DNA from: Armatimonadota bacterium
Lineage (GTDB): Bacteria > Armatimonadota > Fimbriimonadia > Fimbriimonadales > Fimbriimonadaceae
Assembly (NCBI GenBank): GCA_022563855.1
Contig: JADFMN010000006.1
Span: 62,001-126,000, forward strand
Reading direction: 5' to 3'
DNA length: 64,000 bases
Below, in pieces: positions 36,375 through 45,167 of this stretch (positions are counted from its first letter, which is position 1; every line of letters begins with the position of its first letter). The notes beneath the pieces were generated by a model that saw nothing but the letters and a program-made list of their open reading frames with translations, was not told where the DNA came from and made no database searches. Both the position numbers and the translations under genes were made by a program.

Positions 36375-37073
36375 ATGCCGATCTTTAGAACCGGATTACA
36401 CCGATTCGCGGGCGCTTGCGTTTTTGCGGGCGCTGTCCTCATGCTGGCCGGGTGCGTCTCGAACGGACCGCGGGCGGAGGCGGCCAAGTCAACTCCGCCA
36501 GTCGGCGTTCAACCTGTGGAAATCGGTACCGGGCCCGGTGTGCCTATGCCGCCTGACTCCCCGTTCGTCGATCCAGCGACGCTGGGCGAGGGCATTAACT
36601 TCGTCATTCGAGCGGACCCGTTTGCACTGTCGGCAGCCGAGGTGAATTTCAACCGGGCGCAAATGGCTGAGAGCTTTTTGACAGAGATGGCCTGGGATAC
36701 GCCTGGGGATCTGTCCCTGGATACGGATAGCGGCGCCCCCAGGATCGTCGTCGAGCCTGTGCCGCGGTGGCGTCTCTCCGGCATCATCATCGCCAACGGG
36801 GTGCTCGGGATTCTCGATAGAGGAGCAGGATCGGACTCTGTACAGATCAGGCCCGGAACGAAGATTCCTGGGACGGAGTGGACAGTGGTCTCAATCGATT
36901 CTGAGAGAGCCATTCTCCGCAGGGAAGGGAACAAGCGGCCGAGCGAGTTCGCGGTGAACCTGCAAGGGCCGCTATCTGGCCAGTTGCCGAGCTTCGGCGG
37001 CGGAGGCGGCGGCGGTGGCGGCGGTGGCGGCGGTGGCGGTCCACGCGGTGGCCCTGGGGTTGGCCCGCCGTAA
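36375..37073 (+). CDS. pilP: PilP-like pilot lipoprotein with Gly-rich tail
   Basis: About 232 aa. The signal peptide ends in VLMLAGC, a lipobox, so it is probably a lipoprotein. The C-terminal domain with WRLSGIIIANGVLGILD and PGTKIPGTEWTVVSIDSERAIL has the wording of the PilP/GspC HR-type domain that contacts the secretin. The last 35 residues are mostly glycine (from about 36998), with Pro-Arg at the end. Two ATGs are possible (36366 and 36375). TATAAT at 36359-36364 ends 10 nt before the second, so that one is chosen. It is the fourth gene of pilMNOPQ. Confidence 0.75.
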   Translation: MPIFRTGLHRFAGACVFAGAVLMLAGCVSNGPRAEAAKSTPPVGVQPVEIGTGPGVPMPPDSPFVDPATLGEGINFVIRADPFALSAAEVNFNRAQMAESFLTEMAWDTPGDLSLDTDSGAPRIVVEPVPRWRLSGIIIANGVLGILDRGAGSDSVQIRPGTKIPGTEWTVVSIDSERAILRREGNKRPSEFAVNLQGPLSGQLPSFGGGGGGGGGGGGGGGPRGGPGVGPP

Positions 37074-37136
37074 CGAGTATTATCAGTTTTCGGCACTCGG
37101 CTGAAAGAGAAATGGACGATGGACGAAACGAATTGA

Positions 37137-37154
37137 AGAATCAAGCGTGATTCT
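37137..37154 (+). other. Small hairpin in the pilP to STN-protein gap
   Basis: AGAATCA (37137-37143) and TGATTCT (37148-37154) form a 7-bp stem with a 4-nt loop, followed by CTT. It lies just before the ribosome-binding site of the next gene and may modulate its expression. Confidence 0.3.
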
Positions 37155-37172
37155 CTTATGGAGACAGTTAAA

Positions 37173-37856
37173 ATGAAGAAGATAGTTGGAATGGTTTTGG
37201 GCTTGATCTTGGCAGGCTCGCTCGTCGTTGCGCCCATGGTGATTTCGGCGCAGGGCAATGTGGACGATCAGCTGATCGGCGAGCTTGTGCTCGATCAGGC
37301 CGATGTGCGCGACTCGCTCAAGATTCTGTTCAAGCAGGTCAGCGCCAGCTACACTGTCGCGCCGGACGTCCAAGGTTCGATCACGGTCAACCTCACGGAC
37401 GTTCCGTTCCGCACAGCGTTGCGGGCGATCTTGAACCAGGTCGATGCGACTTACCGGGTTGAGGGCGGCATCTACCACATCATCAGAAAGCCGACATTCG
37501 ACTTAGACACCGGCACCGATCCACTGCCTGACACCGGCGACAATTTCGTTACGCGCCGGATTTATCTGCGGCACGCAGATCCTCAGTTGATCGTCGATCT
37601 GCTGGCCGGTGAATCGGACGTTGGCGGCGCCCAAGGGCCAGAGCGGTCCAACCTGCCACAGTCCGGCGGCTTCGGCGGCGGCGGCGGCTTCGGCGGCGGC
37701 GGCGGCGGCGGCGGCTTCGGCGGCGGCTACGGCGGCGGCGGCGGCGGCTTCGGCGGCGGCGGCGGCGGCTTCGGCGGCAGCGGCCCGGGCAGCGGTGGCG
37801 GCGGCGGCGGCTTCGGCGGCGGCGGCGGCGGCGGCGGTGGAGGCTTCGGCAGATAG
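37173..37856 (+). CDS. STN/secretin N-domain protein with Gly-Phe repeat tail
   Basis: About 227 aa. The signal peptide (MKKIVGMVLGLILAGSLVVA) is followed by ELVLDQADVRDSLKILFKQVSASYTV and VPFRTALRAILNQVDATYRVEGG, an STN/N0-like domain as in secretins. A short stretch TRRIYLRHADPQLIVDLLAG looks like the start of an N1 domain, but no secretin pore domain follows. The last 70 residues are nearly all Gly with spaced Phe. The start at 37173 has GGAG 9 nt upstream, favouring it over the ATG at 37158. It may act as a detached N-domain of the secretin encoded next door. Confidence 0.75.
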   Translation: MKKIVGMVLGLILAGSLVVAPMVISAQGNVDDQLIGELVLDQADVRDSLKILFKQVSASYTVAPDVQGSITVNLTDVPFRTALRAILNQVDATYRVEGGIYHIIRKPTFDLDTGTDPLPDTGDNFVTRRIYLRHADPQLIVDLLAGESDVGGAQGPERSNLPQSGGFGGGGGFGGGGGGGGFGGGYGGGGGGFGGGGGGFGGSGPGSGGGGGGFGGGGGGGGGGFGR

Positions 37857-37896
37857 CGCCGATTGCAATTTGGGATTTGTCTGGAGGATATTTGGG

Positions 37897-39564
37897 ATGA
37901 CATTTAATGGAATCAGTAGGCTTGTAACGATCGCGGCCTGTCTGGCAGCAGTAGCTGTATCAGGCGTTGCGCTTGCGCAAGAGTCCGTGCTGGGCAAGAA
38001 GGTCGACCTTCTGCTCATCGACGTGGACTTGTTGGCCGCGACTCGTGCTTTGACGATACAGACGGGTATCCAATTCGTCGTGGAACAATCGGATGCCGAG
38101 TTCAATCGGATCAATCTAAACATCAGGAACATGACGCCAGAAGATGCGATCGGCTACGTTTGTAGGGCGGCTGGTGCTTGGGCGGAGCGGGATGCAAACG
38201 GCGTCTTTATCATACGCCACGGTTCTAAGCCGACGGGGACGGTCGGCCAGATTGAAGCTCCGATCGTAGCAAAGCCGACTCGCATAACGCGGATCAAGCT
38301 GATGAAAGCCGATCCTCTAGCGGTGCGAACTCTGCTTTCAGGACGTTCGATCTTCGATGCGCGCGACAGCGTCACGTTGATGAACAATGAGATCGGACGT
38401 GTGTACCGAAACAGCAATCAGATTTACATCCCTGGAGCCCAGGAACTGACGACCGGTGGTCGAACTGGCGTTCCGCGCGCCTTTACGCCAGCCACGGCCC
38501 GGTTGCCGGCGAACTTCGACGGTAGCCTTGATCTGCCGATCGATTCAGCTGGTCAATTCGGCGGCGCTGGCGGCGGCGGCGGCGGCTTCGGACAGGGCGG
38601 CGGCGGCGGCGGCTTCGGACAGGGCGGCGGCGGCGGCGGCTTCGGACAGGGCGGCGGCGGCGGCGGCTTCGGCGGCGGACAGGGCGGCGGTCGAGGTGGC
38701 GTTGGAGACCTTGAAGGCGGCGAGGGCCTGGTGCCGGAAGGCATTGACAGCATCGTATACGACCCCACCACAAACTCGTTCATCGTGGTCGGCACGGATG
38801 AGGCGATCCGCGAACTTGAGAATGTCATCGCGATGCTCGATGTGGCTCCGCAGCAGGTCGTGATCAAGGTCGAGTTCGTAACGACGACGCAATCGGCGGA
38901 CAAAGCGCTCGGCATCGACTGGATTTACCAGCGAGGTGCCGTGTTCGCTGGCATTCGTCCCGGTTCGTTCGCCCGCACGAGCAACCCGATCTTCTTCAAC
39001 TACGCAACTGGAAACGTCTCAACCAGGCTGCGCGCGCTGATGAACAGCGGCCAGGGTAGAACTGTCACGGCGCCGCTCGTGCGAACGCTGAACAACCAGA
39101 CTGCGGCGATCTTCGTCTCCACGACGACGTGGATATTCATCAACCAGGTGATCAACGGTTTCGGCGGCATCATCACGATTCCGCAACCGATACCGATTCA
39201 GGTGTTCACCGGATTGACGGTCACCCCGCGCATCAACGGAGACGGCACGATCGTCATGGGTCTGGCCCCGCAGATCTCCCAGTTCGGTCAAATTAAACAG
39301 GGACCGAACGGTCAGGAGATTCCAGAAATCTCGAATCAGAGCGTCTTCGTAGTTGCTCGCGTCAAGAATGGCGAAACGATCGCCCTCGGCGGCATGAACA
39401 ATAACTTCGACAGCTACTCTGAGTCGCGGATTCCGATTCTCTCCGAACTGCCGTTAATCGGTCAGTTCTTCCGAGGCAGGACGACGAATCAGACGCAGAG
39501 CGAACTGCTGATCTTCGTGACGCCGACGATCGTAGACGAAGACAACTACGGGTTAGGACCTTAA
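37897..39564 (+). CDS. pilQ: PilQ, type IV pilus outer-membrane secretin
   Basis: A 555-aa protein with a signal peptide (ending SGVALAQ), STN/N0 and N1-type domains (VDLLLIDVDLLAATRAL; ITRIKLMKADPLAVRTLL), a Gly-rich linker with GGGGGGFGQ repeats (38565-38700), and the secretin C-domain. That domain carries VPEGIDSIVYDPTTNSFIV, VVIKVEFVT and the hallmark ESRIPILSELPLIGQFFRGR near the C-terminus. It forms the pore through which the pilus exits. The frame extends upstream to 37609 as an Ala-rich shadow of the previous gene. The ATG at 37897 is correct, with GGAGG 9 nt before it and a proper signal peptide. Confidence 0.93.
   Translation: MTFNGISRLVTIAACLAAVAVSGVALAQESVLGKKVDLLLIDVDLLAATRALTIQTGIQFVVEQSDAEFNRINLNIRNMTPEDAIGYVCRAAGAWAERDANGVFIIRHGSKPTGTVGQIEAPIVAKPTRITRIKLMKADPLAVRTLLSGRSIFDARDSVTLMNNEIGRVYRNSNQIYIPGAQELTTGGRTGVPRAFTPATARLPANFDGSLDLPIDSAGQFGGAGGGGGGFGQGGGGGGFGQGGGGGGFGQGGGGGGFGGGQGGGRGGVGDLEGGEGLVPEGIDSIVYDPTTNSFIVVGTDEAIRELENVIAMLDVAPQQVVIKVEFVTTTQSADKALGIDWIYQRGAVFAGIRPGSFARTSNPIFFNYATGNVSTRLRALMNSGQGRTVTAPLVRTLNNQTAAIFVSTTTWIFINQVINGFGGIITIPQPIPIQVFTGLTVTPRINGDGTIVMGLAPQISQFGQIKQGPNGQEIPEISNQSVFVVARVKNGETIALGGMNNNFDSYSESRIPILSELPLIGQFFRGRTTNQTQSELLIFVTPTIVDEDNYGLGP
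38565..38700 (+). repeat. Tandem repeat encoding GGGGGGFGQ in pilQ
   Basis: At least three near-identical 27-bp units of GGC codons ending in TTCGGACAG lie between the N-domains and the pore domain. The period is a multiple of three, so copy-number changes would alter linker length without a frameshift. Confidence 0.8.
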
Positions 39565-39598
39565 CCAGTCTGAAATCCAATATCCGACAGACAATCCC

Positions 39599-39635
39599 GG
39601 CGGCAGGGGGCACAAGCCCTGCCGCCATTTCTTTC
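39599..39635 (+). terminator. Rho-independent terminator after pilQ
   Basis: GGCGGCAGGG (39599-39608) and CCCTGCCGCC (39617-39626) form a perfect 10-bp stem with an 8-nt loop, followed by ATTTCTTTC. Confidence 0.8.
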
Positions 39636-39647
39636 ACTTGAAGAAGC

Positions 39648-40169
39648 ATGGATCGCTGCCTTGTTCTCATAGGAATGATGGGCGCTGGCAAGACGATTGT
39701 CGGAAGAACGCTCGCTGCCAAGTTTGACGTGCCGTTCCGCGACACGGACAAACTGCTGGAGTACAAGCTCGGTCGTCCGGTGCATCAGCTGTTCCAACTG
39801 TACGGGGAGGCCGCGTTCCGTGCACAGGAAACGTCCGTCCTAAGCTCGATCCAGGCGCACCCGTCGGTGCTTGCAACTGGCGGTGGAATCGTCATGCTCG
39901 ACGAGAACTGGACGGAAATCCGCCGAATCGGCGTTTCCCTTTTCCTCGACGTGGACGTGGACGTGCTGGTCCGTCGGCTGCGGACCGCTAAGAAGCGCCG
40001 GCCGCTGCTCGAAGTGCCAAACTGGGAGGAGACCGTGAGAAACATGCTGAATACACGACGGTCGCAGTACGAAAAAGCGGACATCGTGTTGAAACTAACC
40101 GACGAGCCGTTCGAGCAGGTCGCAGAACTGGCCATCCAGGAGCTATCTCGTGCTGACGGTTCGGCATAG
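39648..40169 (+). CDS. aroK: Shikimate kinase
   Basis: A 173-aa protein, the usual size. It has Walker A GMMGAGKT at residues 9-16, the shikimate-binding DTDKLLE (Asp) and ATGGGIV motifs, and an Arg-rich lid (AKKRRPLLE). It phosphorylates shikimate at O3 in the chorismate pathway. It overlaps aroB by 20 nt, as in many aroKB operons. It follows the pilus locus, as aroKB does in Proteobacteria (pilMNOPQ-aroKB), a conserved neighbourhood. Confidence 0.95.
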   Translation: MDRCLVLIGMMGAGKTIVGRTLAAKFDVPFRDTDKLLEYKLGRPVHQLFQLYGEAAFRAQETSVLSSIQAHPSVLATGGGIVMLDENWTEIRRIGVSLFLDVDVDVLVRRLRTAKKRRPLLEVPNWEETVRNMLNTRRSQYEKADIVLKLTDEPFEQVAELAIQELSRADGSA

Positions 40170-41160
40170 CGGCGGAAGCTATAAGGTCGTGCCGACCGAC
40201 GTCAAGTCGGTGTTGGCGAGCCTTGGGTCAGAGGACTTTGTCATCAGCGACACGAATCTGATCGAGCACTACGAGCTGCCCGAGAGTTCGTTCATCGTGC
40301 CCGCAGGCGAGCGCAGCAAGAGCCTGGCCCAGTTCGCCGAGGCGACGTCGTGGTTGGCCATGCGCGCTCGCCGATCGGCCAGGGTCGTGGCGTTCGGTGG
40401 AGGAGTCGTCGGCGATCTGGCCGGTTTCGTCGCTGCCACGTTCATGCGCGGCGTAAAGCTTCTACAGGTACCCACAAGCCTGCTCGCGATGGTCGACTCG
40501 TCGGTCGGCGGCAAAGTTGGCATCGACTTGCCGGAAGGAAAAAACCTGGTCGGTGCGTTTTGCCCGCCGTCGCGCGTAGACGTCCCGCTCGACGCCCTGC
40601 TCACCCTTCCCGAGCGGGAGTTCTACAACGGCTGTGCGGAGATTGTGAAGTACGCGGCGATCATGGACTTGAGTCTGCTGGAACGGCTGGAATCGACCGG
40701 GCTGGCGCCAGACAGTCCGAATCTACAGGAGGTCATCTTCCGCTGCATCGACCTAAAAAGGCAGATTGTCGAGCAAGACGAATTTGAGACATACGGGCAG
40801 CGAGCGACCCTCAACTTCGGGCACACCGTCGGGCACGCGCTGGAGACGGCGCTGGCGTACCAGGGCGTACTGCACGGCGAAGCGGTCAGCATCGGAATGG
40901 TGGTCGAAACGCGCTTGGCCGAGCGACTGGGTGTTGCGAAGGACGTTTCGCCGAGGCTGGCAGCCGTCCTTCAGACGTTCGGCCTGCCAACGAGCCTTCC
41001 AGACGACCTCGACATCGACCTGGTTCTTTCGATCATGAGTCGCGATAAGAAGGCGAGTGGAAACGGAGTTGCCTGTAGCCTCGTTAGTGAGATTGGGGCG
41101 TGTAAACTGCACACAGGTATCGCAGAGAGCGATATCAGAGCTGTTCTAGAGAACGCATGA
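40150..41160 (+). CDS. aroB: 3-dehydroquinate synthase
   Basis: A 336-aa protein, slightly shorter than the usual 350-360. NAD-binding AFGGGVVGDLAGF and the substrate/metal segments PTSLLAMVDSSVGGKVGIDL, GKNLVGAF, CAEIVKYA, FGHTVGHALE and LHGEAVSIGM are all present, including the metal-binding Glu and His residues. It converts DAHP to 3-dehydroquinate. The GTG start at 40150 lies inside aroK. Its TGA overlaps the next gene's ATG (ATGA). Confidence 0.95.
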   Translation: MLTVRHSGGSYKVVPTDVKSVLASLGSEDFVISDTNLIEHYELPESSFIVPAGERSKSLAQFAEATSWLAMRARRSARVVAFGGGVVGDLAGFVAATFMRGVKLLQVPTSLLAMVDSSVGGKVGIDLPEGKNLVGAFCPPSRVDVPLDALLTLPEREFYNGCAEIVKYAAIMDLSLLERLESTGLAPDSPNLQEVIFRCIDLKRQIVEQDEFETYGQRATLNFGHTVGHALETALAYQGVLHGEAVSIGMVVETRLAERLGVAKDVSPRLAAVLQTFGLPTSLPDDLDIDLVLSIMSRDKKASGNGVACSLVSEIGACKLHTGIAESDIRAVLENA

Positions 41161-41366
41161 GGTTGATTCGAGCGGTTACGGGGATCGTGATATCGGTAGG
41201 TCTCGCCGTGGGCTACGGCGCCAGCCAGTGGGCGCTCTACAGCAATCAGACTGTGGAGTACGCCCGCCGCGTCGACGGCAACGTGGTACAGGCGTTGGCG
41301 CTGGCCGCGCTGCTCGTCGCGATCGTGTTGGTCGCACTACCGGATCGAAACGGTGAGGACGCATGA
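41157..41366 (+). CDS. Small two-helix membrane protein
   Basis: A 69-aa protein with hydrophobic segments at about 5-25 and 44-60 and a polar loop between. I do not recognise it. It overlaps aroB upstream and the PASTA-kinase gene downstream by 4 nt each (ATGA), so it is translated as part of this operon and may assist the membrane-bound kinase-like protein. Confidence 0.65.
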   Translation: MRLIRAVTGIVISVGLAVGYGASQWALYSNQTVEYARRVDGNVVQALALAALLVAIVLVALPDRNGEDA

Positions 41367-43138
41367 TCGGGGCTCTCTTACGGACGCGCTACGAGATTCT
41401 CCAACAGATCGGCGACAACCCGATCATGACGACGTTCATCGCCCACGACAGGGCTCGCGACCGAAACGTCGTCCTCAAGGTCATCAAAGAGAAGTACTGC
41501 AAAGAGCATGAGTTCATCTCGGAGCTTCTCGACCTTTCAACGCAACTCAAGAGTATCGATGAACCTGGGATCGCAAAGCTTTTGGACATCGAGCAGGATG
41601 ACGGTCGATGGTTCATGGTTTGCTCGTACCTGCCAGGCAGCTCGGTCTACGATCGCCTCAAGCGGCTGTCTACACTAACGCAATCCAGCGCTTTGACGGT
41701 TATTCGCCGAGTGCTTGAAGCGCTTGTTCCGCTTCATGAGAAAGGCCATGTTCACGGCGACATCAGTGCGCGCAACGTTGTGGTCGGAAGCTCTGACGAA
41801 GCGGGGCTGTTGCTGCCGGGAGTATGGAGGGCGTACTCCAGCAGTGTCGCGGCAGGAGTCGAGATGCTGCCGCTGATCGCTCCGTACTTGGCTCCGGAAG
41901 TGACGATGGGCGGAATGCCGTCGCCGCAGAGCGACGTCTATGCTGTCGGGGTTCTACTATTTGAGATGTTGGCTGGATGCAGGCCGTACGGAGGAAAGAC
42001 GCCCGCTGAGATCGCCACGCAACACGTTTCATCGGAGTATCCATCGCTGACGCGACTCAACACAGCGGTCCCGATGCCGCTTGACGAACTCGTCAAGAAG
42101 GCGATGGCAAAGAAACCGGGTGATCGGTACTTCAGCGCGAAGGCGATGCTGAACGACGTCAAGTTGCTCGAAGACGCTTTGCGGTTCGGGAAGCGGCTCA
42201 CCTGGCCGCTGGATCCGCAACCCGAAACCGCTGCAGACGAGCGCGTCGGGCCCAGGTTGAACGTCGTTCGAGACCAGGAGGCTGAAAAGAAAATGGCGAA
42301 GAGAAGAGCGAGCGCGCGCGGCGAGGGCGTGCCGAGATGGATGGTCGGCATCTTCATCGTGACCGCGTCGTTTGCTATCGCGGCGATCGGAGTGCTGGCG
42401 TATAACAACTTGACCAAGCCCAAGATCCTGACTGTGCCAAATATCATCGGGATGACCTTTGCCCAGGCGACCGCGGAGCTCGATGAGATGGACTTGAAGC
42501 TCAAACGAGTCAAGCAATCTCCGTCAGATGAATACGCCGTCTACGTAGTGATGGAAGTTTCGCCCAGCGTTGGGCAGGACATTCGGCAGTTCTCGACCGT
42601 CAATGCGGTTGTGAGCACGGGCTCAAACTTCGTCGAAGTGCCCGATCTCACAGGGATGACGCCGGCGGAGGCCCGAAGGCTGCTGGCGTCGATGAACCTA
42701 GCCCTGGCAGCGTTCGTCGAGACGGTCTACGACCCCTCTGTACCCGAGGGCACGATCGTCAGCCAAAAACCTAAGGAGAGAACCAACGTCGAGAGGCAAA
42801 CGAAGATCGCTGTCCAGGTCAGCACGCACTCCAGGTCCGTGATCGACGCGCCGCCGAGGGCAGACTCGAATATCTACACCCTTCGCTGGCAGTTGCCCGA
42901 TAGTCCCTTTCCGATCATGCTGCGGGTCGACGTGGAAGATGTGCTAGGCACGCGAACCGTGCACCAAGAGATGTACGAGCCCGAGGAAAATATCTCTCTG
43001 GATATTGAGGCGTACGGACCGAAGGCGACGTTCTACATCTACTACGACGGCGTACTTGAGAGCCGCATCACCCAAAGTGCCAGGCCCGACGAGGACGATG
43101 ACGACGGAGATAATGCTGACGAGGATTCGGTAGATTGA
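41363..43138 (+). CDS. PASTA-domain Ser/Thr kinase homologue, probably a pseudokinase
   Basis: A 591-aa protein with an N-terminal kinase fold (about 10-275), a basic linker, one TM helix (about 328-350), two PASTA domains (about 355-420 and 421-488) and a C-terminal beta domain ending in an acidic tail. This is PknB/PrkC topology. Kinase signatures kept are the VLKV lysine (39), HGDISARN (131-138; Asp133, Asn138), the LAPE-type APE and DVYAVG. The DFG metal-binding motif is missing: the position reads LLPGVWRA (about 150-157). The glycine loop (IGDNPIM) is also atypical. PASTA domains bind muropeptides or cell-wall fragments, so a sensing role is likely with weak or no catalysis. Confidence 0.8.
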   Translation: MIGALLRTRYEILQQIGDNPIMTTFIAHDRARDRNVVLKVIKEKYCKEHEFISELLDLSTQLKSIDEPGIAKLLDIEQDDGRWFMVCSYLPGSSVYDRLKRLSTLTQSSALTVIRRVLEALVPLHEKGHVHGDISARNVVVGSSDEAGLLLPGVWRAYSSSVAAGVEMLPLIAPYLAPEVTMGGMPSPQSDVYAVGVLLFEMLAGCRPYGGKTPAEIATQHVSSEYPSLTRLNTAVPMPLDELVKKAMAKKPGDRYFSAKAMLNDVKLLEDALRFGKRLTWPLDPQPETAADERVGPRLNVVRDQEAEKKMAKRRASARGEGVPRWMVGIFIVTASFAIAAIGVLAYNNLTKPKILTVPNIIGMTFAQATAELDEMDLKLKRVKQSPSDEYAVYVVMEVSPSVGQDIRQFSTVNAVVSTGSNFVEVPDLTGMTPAEARRLLASMNLALAAFVETVYDPSVPEGTIVSQKPKERTNVERQTKIAVQVSTHSRSVIDAPPRADSNIYTLRWQLPDSPFPIMLRVDVEDVLGTRTVHQEMYEPEENISLDIEAYGPKATFYIYYDGVLESRITQSARPDEDDDDGDNADEDSVD

Positions 43139-43797
43139 CCGTGATGCATCCATCGATAGCGCCCTCGATTCTTTCCAGCAACCCGGGTGAGTATCGCCTC
43201 GCGGTTCGCGAGATGATCGCCGCCGGTTGCGATTGGATTCACTTCGACGTGATGGATGGCCAGTTCGTGCCGCCGATCACGTTCGGTGCAGACCTCGTGA
43301 AAAGCTTGCGGGAATTGGCGGACACGCCGTTCGAGGCGCACCTCATGACGCTGACGCCGGAGAGGCACGTGAGCGCGTTCGCGAACGCGGGATGTCAGCG
43401 GATTATCTTTCACATCGAGGCGACGGATCATCCACATCGCCTGTGTCAGACGTTGCGGGACGCTGGAATTCAGGCCGGAATCGCCCTGAACCCGGGTACG
43501 CCGGTGCAACTCCTCGAGCCACTCATCGAGGCGATCGATCTGGCGCTCGTTATGACCGTGAACCCCGGATGGGGCGGTCAGGAACTGATCGAGGAGTGCT
43601 TGGACAAGGTGCGCGCCCTGCGGGCGCTCGCGCCTGGACTGGAGATCGAAGTCGATGGCGGAATCGAGCCGGACAACATAGGGAGAGCCTGGGCAGCTGG
43701 GGCGAATACGTTTGTCGTAGGCAGCTACCTGGTGCGCGGCCCGTCGATTCCCGCCGCCATCGAGGAGTTGAGAGCTGCATGTTCCTCAAAGTCCTGA
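43135..43797 (+). CDS. rpe: Ribulose-phosphate 3-epimerase
   Basis: A 220-aa TIM-barrel enzyme. It has IAPSILSS at the N-terminus, the metal-binding HFDVMDGQFVP (His, Asp), AHLM, the VMTVNPGWGGQ loop and EVDGGIEPDN with the catalytic Asp. It interconverts ribulose-5-P and xylulose-5-P in the pentose phosphate pathway. The TTG at 43135 overlaps the previous TGA and has GAGGA 9 nt upstream; the ATG at 43144 is the alternative start. It overlaps the next gene by 19 nt. Confidence 0.95.
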   Translation: MTVMHPSIAPSILSSNPGEYRLAVREMIAAGCDWIHFDVMDGQFVPPITFGADLVKSLRELADTPFEAHLMTLTPERHVSAFANAGCQRIIFHIEATDHPHRLCQTLRDAGIQAGIALNPGTPVQLLEPLIEAIDLALVMTVNPGWGGQELIEECLDKVRALRALAPGLEIEVDGGIEPDNIGRAWAAGANTFVVGSYLVRGPSIPAAIEELRAACSSKS

Positions 43798-44075
43798 CGA
43801 CGACGTTTTTCTTGTTCGGAATCCTGCTTCTGGTGGCGTGGCCGTTCGTGATAGGCCCTCAGCCTGACGCGGAGTTGGGGAAGAACGTCCTTGCTGACTA
43901 CGCGGTGAAGATGGCTTTCTACATCCTCGTTCTGAGCGTTGCCTGGATGGGTGCGGCGGTGTGTGCCTGGCTTCTGACGCGCAAGCTGCGAAAGGAGCTC
44001 GCCGGCCGCCGAACGGAGAATATGCGGGGTCTCGTGGAGGGCACTCTCAAAGATCATGGGCGAAAGCAGAAGTGA
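43779..44075 (+). CDS. Small two-helix membrane protein between rpe and ribD
   Basis: A 98-aa protein starting at the ATG inside the rpe 3' end, with hydrophobic segments at about 4-24 and 45-68 and a basic cytoplasmic-type tail (RKLRKELAGRR...GRKQK). I do not recognise it. It overlaps rpe by 19 nt and ribD by 20 nt, so translation is probably coupled. Confidence 0.6.
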   Translation: MFLKVLTTTFFLFGILLLVAWPFVIGPQPDAELGKNVLADYAVKMAFYILVLSVAWMGAAVCAWLLTRKLRKELAGRRTENMRGLVEGTLKDHGRKQK

Positions 44076-45114
44076 GCTGATGCGCCGTGCTGTGGAGCTC
44101 TCGCGAGGTGGCTTTCCAGCTCCGAATCCGCACGTCGGGTGCGTGATCGTCGCAGACGGCGAGGTCGTTGGGGAAGGATTCCATCACTACGCAGGAGGAG
44201 ATCATGCGGAGGTCGTCGCACTACGGTCGGCTGGTGAGCGTGCGCGAGGCGCTGAGATGTACGTCACGCTGGAACCGTGTACGCACCACGGGAGGACGCC
44301 GCCGTGCACGGACGCGATCATCGCAGCCGGCGTCCGCCGAGTCGTCGTTGCGGTGCTCGACCCAAACCCGAGCGCGGACGGTGGCGTGAAGGTGCTGCGC
44401 GATGCCGGGATTGAGTGCGAGGTCGGCTTGCTCGGCGAAGAGGCGACGGAGGCCAACCGCGTTTTCATCAAAGCTCATCAGCGCCAAAGGTCGACCGTGT
44501 ACGTCAAGGCCGCAGTCACCGTAGACGGGTTCATAGCGAACCAAGACGGCTCGAGCAAGTGGATCACGGCAGAGGACGCACGGGCAGAAGGGCATCGGCT
44601 TCGTGCTCAAATGGGGTGCGTTCTGATCGGGCGTGAGACAGCCGAGATCGACAATCCGATGCTGACAGCACGCATACCGGAGGTCGTAAACCAGCCGCTG
44701 AGGGTCGTGCTCGACCCGAACAGAAAGTTGAAAGATTCCTTGCGCGTCTTCGATAGTGAGACGCCAGCTTTGCGCGTGGTCAGGCCCGGGCTGGGCGGCG
44801 AGAGCACGCTCGAAGTCGAGCACACGCACGAAAGCGGGTTCGATCTAGACTCCTTGCTGGGCAAGCTGTTCGAGCGGGGAGTGATTGGCGTGCTCGTCGA
44901 AGGCGGCGGCGAGACGATCGCCTCGTTTCTGCGCGCCGGGCTGGTCGATGAAGTACATCTGTTCAGATCGCCCAAGGAGTTCGGCAAAGGGCGATACTGG
45001 CTAGGCGAAAGCCCGCCGCTCGTGAAGCTGAACGAAGTCCGCCGGACGAAGCTCGACGTGGACGAGTACGTCGTTTGCGAAATTGTGGAGCGCGCCGTGG
45101 AACAATCGCCTTGA
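44056..45114 (+). CDS. ribD: Bifunctional diaminohydroxyphosphoribosylaminopyrimidine deaminase/reductase
   Basis: A 352-aa protein. The N-terminal cytidine-deaminase fold has the zinc site HAE (about 50-52) and PCTHHGRTPPC. The C-terminal reductase domain begins YVKAAVTVDGFIA, with TAEDARAEGHRLRA and VEGGGETIASFL. It carries out steps two and three of riboflavin synthesis. No other rib genes are in the window. It ends near a shared hairpin terminator with pdxT. Confidence 0.94.
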   Translation: MGESRSELMRRAVELSRGGFPAPNPHVGCVIVADGEVVGEGFHHYAGGDHAEVVALRSAGERARGAEMYVTLEPCTHHGRTPPCTDAIIAAGVRRVVVAVLDPNPSADGGVKVLRDAGIECEVGLLGEEATEANRVFIKAHQRQRSTVYVKAAVTVDGFIANQDGSSKWITAEDARAEGHRLRAQMGCVLIGRETAEIDNPMLTARIPEVVNQPLRVVLDPNRKLKDSLRVFDSETPALRVVRPGLGGESTLEVEHTHESGFDLDSLLGKLFERGVIGVLVEGGGETIASFLRAGLVDEVHLFRSPKEFGKGRYWLGESPPLVKLNEVRRTKLDVDEYVVCEIVERAVEQSP

Positions 45115-45167
45115 CCATAATGTCTTATTGCATGTAAGTGGTAGGTTCCACCCTCTCGACAAACAGG

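Noticed and set aside
37609-37896. Ala-rich N-terminal extension of pilQ in the open frame
   Set aside because: It is the shifted-frame reading of the Gly-repeat tail of the upstream gene. A Shine-Dalgarno and signal peptide place the real start at 37897.
38565-38700. CRISPR-like regular repeats
   Set aside because: The units are contiguous coding repeats without spacers, encoding Gly-Phe-Gln in pilQ.
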